Positions 9,399 to 18,249 of a stretch of DNA of 64,000 nucleotides are shown here, one piece after another. This DNA is from CAYUVH01 sp964448135 (GTDB lineage: Bacteria; Verrucomicrobiota; Verrucomicrobiia; Limisphaerales; UBA8199). A program made the translations under genes and the position numbers. Every line of letters starts with the position of its first letter. The first letter of the stretch is position 1. The stretch covers positions 124,001 to 188,000 of the forward strand of contig CAYUVH010000007.1 of the NCBI GenBank assembly GCA_964448135.1. Direction: 5' to 3'. The notes beneath the pieces are model-generated. The model did no database searches. It was not told the DNA's origin and saw only the letters and a program-made list of their open reading frames with translations.

Positions 9399-10448
9399 AT
9401 GAAGCAGGGCGTTTTGTTGGTCAACCTCGGTTCGCCGGACTCTCCATCCGTGCTGGACGTCCGCCGCTACCTGCGCGAATTCCTCATGGACGGCCGCGTC
9501 CTCGACAGCAACTGGCTCATCCGCAAATGCGTCGTCGAGTTGGCCATCCTTCCCACCCGCCCCGCTCAATCCGCCGAGGCCTATCACAAGGTCTGGACCG
9601 ACAAGGGCTCGCCTTTGGTTTCGATCAGCCGCGCCGCACAGTCCGCCTTGCAGCAACGTGTGGCGATGCCGGTGGAACTGGCCATGCGGTATCAGAATCC
9701 ATCCATTGCCGACGCCTTGGCGAAGCTGGAAGATCAGGGCATCGGCGAAGTGCTCGTCATTGCGTTGTTTCCCCATTATGCGATGTCGAGTTTCGAGAGC
9801 GCGGTCGAACGCGTGAAAGACCTGGCCGCCCGCCATCATCCGGCGATGCGCCTGACCATCCAGCCGCCCTTTTACGAAGACCCCGACTATCTCGACGCCC
9901 TGGTCGCCCGCGCGCAACCCTACCTCGCCAAGCCCTACGACCATTTGCTCTTCAGCTTCCACGGCCTGCCCGAGCGCCACATGCGCAAAGCCGATCCCAC
10001 CAGATCCCATTGCATGGCCACGGAGAATTGCTGCGAAACAGCGACCGCCTCCCTGCCCACGTGCTATCGCGCCCAATGTTTCCGCACCGTCGCCGGTTTC
10101 GTGAAACGCGCCGGCATCCCGCGCGAAAAATACACCGTCGCCTTCCAGTCCCGCCTCGGCCGCGAACCCTGGCTCCGCCCCTACACCGACGAAGTCATCT
10201 CCAAGTTTCCTGCGCAAGGCGTCCGCGAACTCCTCGTCATGTGCCCCGCCTTCGTCTCCGATTGCCTGGAAACGCTCGAAGAAATCGGCATGCGCGGCAA
10301 AGAGTCCTTCATCGAATCCGGCGGCAAAAACCTCACCCTCATCCCCTGCCTCAACGAACACCCGCTCTGGATTCAGACGCTTGAAAAAATGGTCCGGACA
10401 TTCCTCCGCCCCGCTCCCACTCTCGCTCCCCTTAAACCGAAGGGCTGA
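9399..10448 (+). CDS. hemH: Ferrochelatase
   Basis: A 349-residue enzyme that inserts Fe(II) into the porphyrin, ending the heme operon. It starts MKQGVLLVNLGSPDSP, typical of the family, and carries the active-site His motif LLFSFHGLPERH near residue 190. A cysteine-rich loop follows (HCMATENCC ... TCYRAQCF), which in some bacterial ferrochelatases is linked to a 2Fe-2S cluster; whether this protein binds one is not known. The ATG is one base after the hemY stop. Transcription converges with the pseudopilin-like gene downstream. Confidence 0.97.
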   Translation: MKQGVLLVNLGSPDSPSVLDVRRYLREFLMDGRVLDSNWLIRKCVVELAILPTRPAQSAEAYHKVWTDKGSPLVSISRAAQSALQQRVAMPVELAMRYQNPSIADALAKLEDQGIGEVLVIALFPHYAMSSFESAVERVKDLAARHHPAMRLTIQPPFYEDPDYLDALVARAQPYLAKPYDHLLFSFHGLPERHMRKADPTRSHCMATENCCETATASLPTCYRAQCFRTVAGFVKRAGIPREKYTVAFQSRLGREPWLRPYTDEVISKFPAQGVRELLVMCPAFVSDCLETLEEIGMRGKESFIESGGKNLTLIPCLNEHPLWIQTLEKMVRTFLRPAPTLAPLKPKG

Positions 10449-10489
10449 CCTATCACCAAAGTTTGGCAGACCTTTTCCAGTCAGACCGA

Positions 10490-11263
<774 letters not shown>

Positions 11264-11376
11264 GCGCAAGGAAAGGCTAGCGGAAGACCATTACAGTGGG
11301 AATGATGAAAGAAACACGGGGCGTTAAGAAACGACCTGTCGTAGATAAATAAGCATATACCCTGTGCGACCCGCTA

Positions 11377-11411
11377 CACCTGCTACGCCCGCTACAAATC
11401 AGGTGCAGGTG
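11377..11411. repeat. Inverted repeat upstream of the sulfate transporter operon
   Basis: CACCTGC at 11377-11383 pairs with GCAGGTG at 11405-11411, inside a spacer that also has repeated CGCTAC/CTGCTAC words. It lies 66 bases before the sulfate-binding-protein ATG and could be a regulator site or a leftover terminator. The role is not shown by the sequence. Confidence 0.35.
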
Positions 11412-11440
11412 GGCGAATTTTGCATAATACGTAATCACTA

Positions 11441-11468
11441 TTGACTTAGTGTAGATTAAAGCTAATTT
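11441..11468 (+). promoter_or_regulatory. Candidate sigma-70-like promoter for the sulfate ABC operon
   Basis: TTGACT at 11441-11446 and TAATTT at 11463-11468, 16 bases apart, lie in an AT-rich patch directly before the ATG at 11477. The -10 match is poor, and transcription would start very close to the ATG, giving an almost leaderless message. A low-confidence call. Confidence 0.3.
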
Positions 11469-11476
11469 TTCGGAAA

Positions 11477-12511
11477 ATGCGATTGAATGGCGCTCATTCC
11501 GCGCGGAAAAAACTTGGTTTGATCCTTGGGGTCATGCTCGGGTTGGCGCTTTATTCGAACGCCTTGGGTGCGGAGCTGACGCTGCTAAACGCGTCGTATG
11601 ATCCGACGCGGGAACTGTATGAAGAGGTCAATCCGGCGTTTATCAAGTATTGGCAAGGGAAGACGGGTCAGAAGCTTTCCGTCAAGCAGTCCCATGGTGG
11701 GTCGGCGAAGCAGGCACGGTCGGTGATCGAAGGGTTCCCTGCCGACGTGGTGACGCTGGCGCTGGCGTATGACATCGATGTGATCGCATTGCGCGGGAAG
11801 CTGATCGATCCGGATTGGCAGAAACGGCTACCGGACAATAGTACTCCGTATACTTCGACGATCGTATTTCTTGTGCGCAAAGGGAATCCACAAGGAATCA
11901 AGGACTGGGATGATTTGGTGAAGCCCGGCGTGAAGGTGGTGACGCCGAACCCGAAGACCTCGGGCGGCGCGCGGTGGAATTACCTGGGAGCATGGGGTTA
12001 TGCGCTCAAGCAACCGGGTGGCAACGACAAGTCGGCGCAGGAATTTGTGCGGAAGTTGTTCAAGAACGTGCCGGTGCTGGATACGGGCGCACGCGGGGCG
12101 GCGACGACTTTCACCAAGAGCGGCATCGGGGATGTGCTGATCGCGTGGGAGAATGACGCGCTGCTCATGCGGGAGGAGCAGGAAAAGGGCGCGTATGAAA
12201 TCGTGTATCCATCGGTGAGCATCCTGGCCGAGCCGCCGGTGGCATGGGTGGACAAGGTGGTGAAGCACAACGGCACCGCCGAAGTAGCGAAGGCATACCT
12301 GGAGTTTTTATACACGCCGGAGGGACAGGAGATCGCGGCAAAGCATTGTTACCGGCCGCGCAACCAGGAAGTGGCCAAGAAGCACGCGGACGTTTTTCGG
12401 GATCTGAAGTTGTTTACTGTGGACGAATTGTTTGGCGGATGGCGGACAGCGCAGAAAACCCATTTTGGCGAAGGCGGCAGTTTTGAGCAGATTCAGAGGG
12501 CGAATCGATAA
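11477..12511 (+). CDS. Sulfate ABC transporter, periplasmic substrate-binding protein
   Basis: A 344-residue exported binding protein of the Sbp/CysP family (PF13531-like fold). The signal peptide covers about residues 1-31 (cleavage near LGA-E). Family blocks include LLNASYDPTRELYEEVNPAF, KQSHGGSAKQARSVIEG and NPKTSGGARWNYLGAWGY, the last two being sulfate-contact loops. It captures sulfate or thiosulfate in the periplasm and hands it to the CysT/CysW permease. It is the first gene of a CysP-T-W-A set on one strand, although a 209-base repeat-filled spacer separates it from the first permease. Confidence 0.95.
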   Translation: MRLNGAHSARKKLGLILGVMLGLALYSNALGAELTLLNASYDPTRELYEEVNPAFIKYWQGKTGQKLSVKQSHGGSAKQARSVIEGFPADVVTLALAYDIDVIALRGKLIDPDWQKRLPDNSTPYTSTIVFLVRKGNPQGIKDWDDLVKPGVKVVTPNPKTSGGARWNYLGAWGYALKQPGGNDKSAQEFVRKLFKNVPVLDTGARGAATTFTKSGIGDVLIAWENDALLMREEQEKGAYEIVYPSVSILAEPPVAWVDKVVKHNGTAEVAKAYLEFLYTPEGQEIAAKHCYRPRNQEVAKKHADVFRDLKLFTVDELFGGWRTAQKTHFGEGGSFEQIQRANR

Positions 12512-12574
12512 AGCTCCAAGTGCCAAGGACCAAGAACCAGATAAACTTCAAATGCCAAACTTCAAACTTCAAGC
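12509..12574. repeat. Dispersed intergenic repeat, family A (CTCCAAG/ACCAAG), copy 1
   Basis: A purine/CAA-rich element made of words like GCTCCAAG, GCCAAGGACCAAG, ACCAGATAAACTTCAA and ACTTCAA. It starts on the TAA stop codon of the sulfate-binding-protein gene. Close copies are at 18247-18298 and 26242-26299, with a short scrap at 40075-40087. Confidence 0.8.
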
Positions 12575-12598
12575 CAGACATGCAGGAGAGGCAGGGTT

Positions 12599-12644
12599 TG
12601 ATTTCAAATTTGAAATTTGAGATTTGAAATTTCGGATTTCAAAG
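12599..12644. repeat. Dispersed repeat, family B (TTTGAAATTTGAGATTTGAAATT), copy 1
   Basis: AT-rich, partly palindromic run of TTTGAAATT/GAGATTTGAAATTT words ending in CGGATTTCAAA. The same words recur at 41131-41176 around the moaA start. The rest of the 12512-12720 spacer holds no gene that I can support. Confidence 0.8.
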
Positions 12645-12720
12645 TGGCGGGGATGCGGGTGATTATGAGTGCCGCAGCCGGCCGTTTCGGTCTTCCGGGT
12701 TTTGCGGCGACAGTTCTTGA

Positions 12721-13545
12721 ATGAAGCAGAAAAAATACAATGTATTGCCGGGGTTTGGCTTGACGATGGGTTTCACGCTCATTTACCTGGCCATCCTCGT
12801 GCTGCTGCCGTTCGCGGCGCTGATCATCCGGACGCTGGGGATTTCGTGGGATGATTTCGTGCGGCTCGCCACCACGGAGCGGGCGATGTGCGCATACAAA
12901 GTCACGTTCGGCGCGTCGCTGATCGCGGCGCTGGCAAACGTGGTTTTTGGGTCGCTCCTGGCGTGGGTGCTGGTGCGGTATGATTTTCCGGGTCGCCGCC
13001 TGATTGATGCGATGGTGGATTTTCCGTTTGCGCTGCCGACGGCGGTGGCGGGCTTGACGCTGGCCAATATGTTCGCCCCCAAAGGCTGGCTGGGACAGTT
13101 TCTGGTGCCCATGGGAATTCAAGGTGCGTACTCGTTCCTGGGAATTGTGATTGCGCTGACGTTTGTCGGGTTGCCGTTTGCAGTGCGGACGTTGCAACCG
13201 GTGCTGGAGAATTTTGATAGTGAGGTCGAGGAGGCGGCGGCCATGTTGGGAGCCGGCCGGCTGCGAACATTTATTCAGGTAATTGCGCCCACGCTGATGC
13301 CGTCGGTAATGACCGGTTTCGCGCTGTCGTTTGCGCGGGCGGTGGGCGAGTACGGGTCGGTGGTTTTTATTTCGGGAAACCAGGCTTACAAGACGGAGAT
13401 CGCGCCGTATTTGATTTTCATGCGGTTGGAGGAGTTCGAGTATTCCGGGGCGATTGTGCTGTCCGTGGTGCTCCTTTGCTTTTCGCTTTTGCTGCTGGGG
13501 GCGATCAATCTACTGGAGCATTGGGCGGGGAGATTTCAGAACTAG
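12721..13545 (+). CDS. cysT: Sulfate ABC transporter permease subunit CysT
   Basis: A 274-residue inner-membrane permease with about six transmembrane helices, the first at MGFTLIYLAILVLLPFAALI. The cytoplasmic EAA loop that contacts the ATPase reads EEAAAMLGAGRLRTFIQVIAPTL-like (about residues 170-195). PFALPTAVAGLTLA and RAVGEYGSVVFISGN are typical CysT/CysU blocks. With CysW it forms the channel for sulfate or thiosulfate. It has its own 175-base-plus spacer on each side filled with repeats, so the operon is looser than usual. The ATG at 12721 is the first good start. Confidence 0.95.
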   Translation: MKQKKYNVLPGFGLTMGFTLIYLAILVLLPFAALIIRTLGISWDDFVRLATTERAMCAYKVTFGASLIAALANVVFGSLLAWVLVRYDFPGRRLIDAMVDFPFALPTAVAGLTLANMFAPKGWLGQFLVPMGIQGAYSFLGIVIALTFVGLPFAVRTLQPVLENFDSEVEEAAAMLGAGRLRTFIQVIAPTLMPSVMTGFALSFARAVGEYGSVVFISGNQAYKTEIAPYLIFMRLEEFEYSGAIVLSVVLLCFSLLLLGAINLLEHWAGRFQN

Positions 13546-13554
13546 GGCAGAAGC

Positions 13555-13590
13555 GGATTAGGATTACGATTATGAGTAGGATTAGGATTT
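13555..13590. repeat. Dispersed repeat, family D (GGATTAG/GGATTACG), copy 1
   Basis: GGATTAGGATTACGATTATG followed by AGTAGGATTAGGATTT. The reverse complement of nearly the same series is at 20143-20178, after the esterase gene. Confidence 0.75.
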
Positions 13591-13639
13591 CCGAGGAAGC
13601 GGTTCCGTGGGCCGGGCCTAGGATCCGCTGCTTTAGGCG

Positions 13640-13784
13640 CAACCCCGTTGGGGTTGATGAATCCGTGCGACATACTGTCCCAGGGTTGGCCCGCGAAAGG
13701 CAGCGGTCCAACCCTGGGCTGGAGGACACAATCCCGTTGGGATTGAAGATTGATGCGCGGGAATGGAGTGGCGCCCGTTGCGGG
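13640..13784. repeat. Hairpin-rich structured repeat between cysT and cysW
   Basis: Four consecutive hairpins: CAACCCC-GTT-GGGGTTG (13640-13656); an 11-bp perfect stem CCCAGGGTTGG (13679-13689) with CCAACCCTGGG (13708-13718); CAATCCC-GTT-GGGATTG (13729-13745); and CCCG-TTG-CGGG (13774-13784). Elements with GTTGGGGTT hairpins and a central CCAGGGTTGG stem are a recurring intergenic type in Planctomycetes and Verrucomicrobia. Related but different hairpin elements occur at 52090 and 62600 in this window. Confidence 0.8.
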
Positions 13785-13798
13785 ATTGCATAGACAGG

Positions 13799-14710
13799 AT
13801 GGCGGCCGCACCTAAAACCCAAGGACTCTCGTCTTACCGGCCCTCGCAGCGGGGGCGGGAGGAGCCGCCGGCAATCAAGTGGACCTTGATCGGCGTGGCG
13901 TGGCTGTTCTGCCTGGTGTTCCTGCTGGTGCCGCTGGCCAACGTACTCGCGCAGGCATTTTCGCGCGGGGGGGCGTTCTGGTGGGAATCCCTCGTGCAGC
14001 CGGACACGTGGTCGGCGATCCGGATGACGTTGATCGTCGCGGCGATCAGCGTCCCTCTCAATGTGATCTTTGGACTCGCCGCGGCGTGGGCGATCGCGAA
14101 GTTTGATTTTCGCGGCAAGGTTGCCCTGACCACGATCATTGACCTGCCCTTCTCCGTTTCGCCGGTTGTCGCCGGGCTGATGCTTGTGCTGTTGTTCGGG
14201 CGCCAGGGATTCTTCGGCGAATGGCTGGCGGACCATAATATCCGGATCATCTTCGCGCTGCCCGGCGTGGTGCTGGCGACCACGTTCGTCACGTTTCCCT
14301 TCGTCGCGCGCGAACTGATTCCCATCATGCAAGCCACCGGCAGCGAGCAGGAGGAAGCCGCGCTCATGCTGGGAGCCAACGGCTGGCAGACGTTCTGGCA
14401 TGTCACCCTGCCCTCGGTGAAGTGGGGGCTCATTTACGGTATCATTCTCTGCAACGCCCGCGCGATGGGTGAGTTCGGCGCCGTGTCGGTCGTGGCCGGA
14501 CACATCGCGGGCCAGACGGAAACGATGCCCTTGCGGGTCGATTCCCTTTATCTCGGTGCCAGCGCGAAATCCGGCACGGCGGCGTTTGCGGTGGCGAGCC
14601 TCCTTGCCCTGCTCGCCCTCGTGACGCTCGGCCTCAAGACTTACCTCGAATGGCGGCAGTCCCGTTCCGAAAGGCTGGCGGCGGCGAAATCCGGAGGGAT
14701 TCAGGCGTGA
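13799..14710 (+). CDS. cysW: Sulfate ABC transporter permease subunit CysW
   Basis: A 303-residue inner-membrane permease with six predicted helices, the first at WTLIGVAWLFCLVFLLVPLA. The EAA loop reads EEAALMLGANGWQTFWHVTLP, and RAMGEFGAVSVVAGHIAGQT is the CysW hallmark. I choose the ATG at 13799, because the in-frame start at 13763 falls inside the hairpin repeat and its translation shows no family similarity. It partners with CysT, the binding protein at 11477 and the ATPase at 14990. Confidence 0.94.
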   Translation: MAAAPKTQGLSSYRPSQRGREEPPAIKWTLIGVAWLFCLVFLLVPLANVLAQAFSRGGAFWWESLVQPDTWSAIRMTLIVAAISVPLNVIFGLAAAWAIAKFDFRGKVALTTIIDLPFSVSPVVAGLMLVLLFGRQGFFGEWLADHNIRIIFALPGVVLATTFVTFPFVARELIPIMQATGSEQEEAALMLGANGWQTFWHVTLPSVKWGLIYGIILCNARAMGEFGAVSVVAGHIAGQTETMPLRVDSLYLGASAKSGTAAFAVASLLALLALVTLGLKTYLEWRQSRSERLAAAKSGGIQA

Positions 14711-14750
14711 GGCAAAGCGACTTCATGGGAGCGATTCAAGACGAGGAAAG

Positions 14751-14824
14751 GCCCCCCTCACCCCGGCCCTCTCCCATCCGCCTTCGCGAGGACGCTACGG
14801 CGCGACAAGAGGGAAGAGGGAGAG
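14751..14824. repeat. CCCTCACC-CCCTCTCCC inverted-repeat element
   Basis: A CCCCTCACCCCGGCCCTCTCCC stretch is mirrored by GGGAAGAGGGAGAG about 45 bases later, giving a long imperfect stem. This is a common intergenic repeat type in GC-rich environmental bacteria. The 14711-14989 spacer between cysW and cysA shows no gene. Confidence 0.65.
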
Positions 14825-14989
14825 CGTTTGGGCAGCTCAGATTTGAGTTCCGGTTTGAGAAAGTTGTCCGTCGAGGGTGGTCGGGAAGAATGAGCCTCGT
14901 CACCTCGGCTGCTACGAAACCTGCCGCCCCCGCCCGGTCCTCTACTCCAGGGGAGAAGAAGTAATCTGGCAACCATTTAGACAAGCATA

Positions 14990-16090
14990 ATGATCGAATT
15001 GCGAGATGTATCGAAGAAGTTCGGCGACGTCACCGCGGTGCACCGCGCGACCTTTTCCGTGCGGCCGGGAGAACTCATGGCGCTGCTCGGACCCAGCGGC
15101 GGCGGCAAAACGACTGTCCTGCGCATGATCGCCGGGCTGGAAATGCCCAGCAGCGGCGACGTTTACATCGCCGGGAAGCGGATGAACGACGTCTCGGTGC
15201 AGCAACGCAACATCGGGTTCGTGTTCCAGAATTACGCGCTGTTCAAGCACATGTCGGTGGCCAAGAACATTGCGTTCGGGCTGAAAATCAAGAAATGGAA
15301 GCGGGCGGAGACCGAGGCGCGCGTGGTGGAGCTGATGAAATTGTTCGGCCTGGATGGATTGGAGAAGCGCTTTCCCCACCAGCTTTCCGGTGGCCAACGG
15401 CAGCGCGTGGCAATTGCGCGCGCCCTGGCACCGAAGCCGACCGTGCTGCTGCTGGACGAACCGTTCGGCGCGGTGGACGCAAAAATCCGGCAGGAACTTC
15501 GCGAGTGGCTGGTGACACTGCATCATGAGTTGAACGTGACGACCATCTTCGTCACGCATGACCAGGAAGAGGCGCTGGAGATTTCGAATCGGATCGTGAT
15601 TTTCTCGCGCGGTTTGCTGGAACAGGTGGGGACGCCGAGGGAAGTCTACGAGCAACCGTCGAATGAATTCGTGGCGCGGTTCATCGGCGCGATGAATGTG
15701 CTGGAGACCGAAGTCAAAGGCGGCGTGGCGAGAATGAATGAGCTGGAGTTTCCGGCGCCGGGCCGACCGGATGGAAGCAAATTCCGGCTGGGGTTCCGGC
15801 CCTACGCAGTGCAGGTATCGTCCGATTTGTCGCTGTATAAATATCAGGGCGTGCTGCTGCGGACGTATTTTCTGGGAGTGCTGCTGCGGGTGGAGATTGA
15901 ATTGCCGAGTGGCCTGACGATCCGCGGGCGCATGACGAAGGAAGAATACTCGGCGCAGGGATTGGAAGACGGGCGGAAGGTTTCGTTTCAGATCAAGCAG
16001 TACCGGGTGCTGGCGGGAGAAGGCGGGGCGCTTTCGACGGAAACGGAGTTTAAATACCAGGCGCCGCCGGGGTTTGGGGAAAACATTTGA
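14990..16090 (+). CDS. cysA: Sulfate ABC transporter ATP-binding protein
   Basis: A 366-residue ABC ATPase that powers sulfate/thiosulfate import from the cytoplasmic face. Walker A is GPSGGGKTT (about residues 34-42), the signature is LSGGQRQR, Walker B is VLLLDEPFGAVD, and the switch His is in FVTHDQEEAL. The C-terminal third is a TOBE-like regulatory domain ending EFKYQAPPGFGENI. Its gene order with binding protein, CysT and CysW fits a complete importer. The ATG at 14990 starts directly at the conserved MIELRDVSKKFG. Confidence 0.96.
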   Translation: MIELRDVSKKFGDVTAVHRATFSVRPGELMALLGPSGGGKTTVLRMIAGLEMPSSGDVYIAGKRMNDVSVQQRNIGFVFQNYALFKHMSVAKNIAFGLKIKKWKRAETEARVVELMKLFGLDGLEKRFPHQLSGGQRQRVAIARALAPKPTVLLLDEPFGAVDAKIRQELREWLVTLHHELNVTTIFVTHDQEEALEISNRIVIFSRGLLEQVGTPREVYEQPSNEFVARFIGAMNVLETEVKGGVARMNELEFPAPGRPDGSKFRLGFRPYAVQVSSDLSLYKYQGVLLRTYFLGVLLRVEIELPSGLTIRGRMTKEEYSAQGLEDGRKVSFQIKQYRVLAGEGGALSTETEFKYQAPPGFGENI

Positions 16091-16091
16091 G

Positions 16092-16133
<42 letters not shown>

Positions 16134-16151
16134 AGAATTCCGAAGGAGTGC

Positions 16152-16514
16152 TTAGCGGCGTTTGGCGTTTCGGCTGGCTGAGATACGGGAGGCGGCCATG
16201 ATGGCCATCAGTTCGTTCGCTTCGCGCCAGAGCGAATCCACCCGCCGCGTCGGCAGGAGGCCGCCCTCCATGATCAACTCCATCCAGAATGCGCTTTCAT
16301 CGGCTTCTTCCTCGACGATGCCGATCTTGGCGATGAACTCCGCCCGCGATCGGGACCGGCAACATGCGCGGTAGTTGCTTCCCACGGAGGTACCGCTGCG
16401 GACGAGCTGATTACCGATCGCCCGGCCGGACTTGGAATTCGGAAGCGAATCCACAAGCTTCATGACGCGCAGTGCAAAGTTCTTCGTGCGTGCCTGCAAT
16501 TCTTCCTTGTTCAT
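16152..16514 (-). CDS. Four-helix bundle protein (S23/IVP family)
   Basis: A 120-residue helical protein of the S23 family, first known from proteins encoded in 23S rRNA intervening sequences. The ARTKNFALRVMKLVDSLP start, the GNQLVRSGTSVGSNYRAC block and the EADESAFWMELIME block are diagnostic. Its function is unknown; the fold resembles the Avd accessory protein of diversity-generating retroelements, but no reverse transcriptase is nearby. Here it is not inside an rRNA gene. It is on the opposite strand to both neighbours and is bracketed by inverted GATTGCC repeats, which suggests it moved in as a unit. Confidence 0.9.
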   Translation of the reverse strand: MNKEELQARTKNFALRVMKLVDSLPNSKSGRAIGNQLVRSGTSVGSNYRACCRSRSRAEFIAKIGIVEEEADESAFWMELIMEGGLLPTRRVDSLWREANELMAIMAASRISASRNAKRR

Positions 16515-16558
16515 GGCGTCGGTTTACTTCGTGCCCCGTGCGTTGACAACTTAAAAGG

Positions 16559-16670
16559 ATTTCCAATTTCCAATTGCCGATTTCCAGGAAGTCAATTCGG
16601 CAGTGAATCCTGTCCGTCAGCTTCTTTTCGGACAATTGGCAATCGGCAATCAGCAATTAGCAATAGGAAA
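16559..16670. repeat. GATTGCC/GGCAATC repeat cluster, family C, right arm
   Basis: TTTCCAATTTCCAATTGCCG at the left and a run of GGCAATCGGCAATCAGCAAT words at 16637-16662 at the right. These words are in reverse orientation to the left arm at 16092-16133. Confidence 0.75.
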
Positions 16671-16725
16671 CAGGCATTTTGCTTGATTTGAGGGTCGGTT
16701 GACGGTGTGCTGGCGGCAGGTTTAC

Positions 16726-18249
16726 ATGAGTCCCCAGGCGTTGAAACTGGCCGGTAGTGGTTTGCTGAACACGGAGAGCCCGTTGCGGGACCTGGCGGCG
16801 TTGATCCGTTCGCGCGTGCCGTTGATCGCGGTGGAAAGCAACGAGGAGCCGCAGGTGGTGGCGCTGGTGAGGCAGATCGCGGTGCAGCTTCACCTGAAGG
16901 CGTTTCGCTGGACCATCACCGAGGGCATGGAAGCGTTCGATCCGGTGGACCGGCTGCCGCAACTGGTGCTGACGCCGCAGGAGGTGCTCTCTTTCATCAA
17001 GGCAAACCGCACGCGCAGCCTGTTCGTGCTGCTGGATTTCAACAAGTATCTGGAAGACCCGGTGCACGTGCGCTTTCTGAAGGACATCGCGCTGACTTTT
17101 TCAAGCCATCAATCGACGGTCGTGCTGGTGGCTTCGTCGCTGCCGGTACCGGATAATCTGCGGTCGTTCACGGCTTATTTTCGATTGCCCCTGCCGACGG
17201 CGGATGAATTGCGTTCGATCGTCTACGACGTGGCGGGCGAGTGGGGGCGCGAGAACGGCTGGCGCGATGTGCGCACGACGAACAAGGCGCTCGACATGCT
17301 GGTGCGCAATCTCACGGGGCTGACGATCACGGACGCGCGGCGGCTCGCGCGGAAGGCGATCAGCGAGAACGGGGTGATTTCGGAATCGGAACTGCCGGAG
17401 GTGGGGCGCGCGAAGTATGAATTACTGGGGCGGGATTCGCCGCTGACTTTCGAGAACGAAACGGCGCAGTTCGCGGAGATCGGCGGGATGGCGCGGTTGC
17501 GGCAGTGGCTCGACGTGCGGAAGGTATTTTTTCGCGAGGACCCGCCGGAGCATCTGGATCCGCCGAAAGGCATGCTGCTGCTGGGGGTGCAGGGGTGTGG
17601 CAAGAGTCTGGCCGCAAAGGCGGCGGCAGGAATTTTTGGGGTGTCGCTGCTGCGATTCGATTTCGGCGTGCTTTACAGCAAGTATTACGGCGAGACGGAG
17701 CAGAATGTGCGGCGCGCGCTGGATATCGCGCAGGTGATGGCGCCGTGCGTGTTGTGGCTGGACGAAATTGAGAAGGGCCTGGCGGTCGGCGGCGACGACG
17801 ACGGGCTGTCGAGACGCGTGCTGGCGACCCTGCTGACATGGATGTCCGAGAAGAAGAAGCCGGTGTTCGTGGTGGCCACCGCCAATGACATCACGCGATT
17901 GCCGCCGGAAATGGTGCGCAAGGGGAGGTTCGACGAAATCTTTTTTGTGGATTTGCCTTCGGCGTCCAACCGGAAGGATATCTTTGCGATCCATTTGAAG
18001 AAGCGTTTACTGGAACCGAAGGAATTCAACCTCGAGGAATTGGCACTGGTGAGCGAAGGATTCTCCGGGGCGGAGATCGAGCAGGCGGTGGTTTCGGCGA
18101 TGTACACGGCGCACGCGGCGCATCATGAATTGACGGAGGAAGAACTCGTGACGGAGATCAAGCAGACGCGGCCGCTTTCGGTGGTGATGTCGGAGAAGGT
18201 GGAGGAGTTGAGGGAGTGGGCGAAGGGACGGACGGTGCCTAGCGATTAA
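16726..18249 (+). CDS. AAA family ATPase, Ycf46-like
   Basis: A 507-residue protein. The N-terminal half (about 1-240) matches the Ycf46 arrangement: a degenerate nucleotide-fold region (IAVESNEEPQVVALVRQIA) followed by a helical lid. The C-terminal half is an AAA ATPase with Walker A GVQGCGKS (about 287-294), Walker B VLWLDEIEKG with Asp346/Glu347, and a VRKGRFDEIFFVDLP arginine-finger region. Ycf46 is known from cyanobacteria and plastids, where it has been linked to carbon uptake, but relatives occur widely. Its role here is unknown. The ATG at 16726 follows GGCAGG; an upstream in-frame TTG at 16699 is less likely. Confidence 0.88.
   Translation: MSPQALKLAGSGLLNTESPLRDLAALIRSRVPLIAVESNEEPQVVALVRQIAVQLHLKAFRWTITEGMEAFDPVDRLPQLVLTPQEVLSFIKANRTRSLFVLLDFNKYLEDPVHVRFLKDIALTFSSHQSTVVLVASSLPVPDNLRSFTAYFRLPLPTADELRSIVYDVAGEWGRENGWRDVRTTNKALDMLVRNLTGLTITDARRLARKAISENGVISESELPEVGRAKYELLGRDSPLTFENETAQFAEIGGMARLRQWLDVRKVFFREDPPEHLDPPKGMLLLGVQGCGKSLAAKAAAGIFGVSLLRFDFGVLYSKYYGETEQNVRRALDIAQVMAPCVLWLDEIEKGLAVGGDDDGLSRRVLATLLTWMSEKKKPVFVVATANDITRLPPEMVRKGRFDEIFFVDLPSASNRKDIFAIHLKKRLLEPKEFNLEELALVSEGFSGAEIEQAVVSAMYTAHAAHHELTEEELVTEIKQTRPLSVVMSEKVEELREWAKGRTVPSD

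Noticed and set aside
6314..10361. Minus-strand frames of 297 and 396 residues across the heme operon
   Set aside because: They lie opposite hemE, hemN, hemY and hemH, which have full catalytic motifs.
16152..16514. Diversity-generating retroelement suggested by the Avd-like fold
   Set aside because: There is no reverse transcriptase, template repeat or variable repeat nearby.
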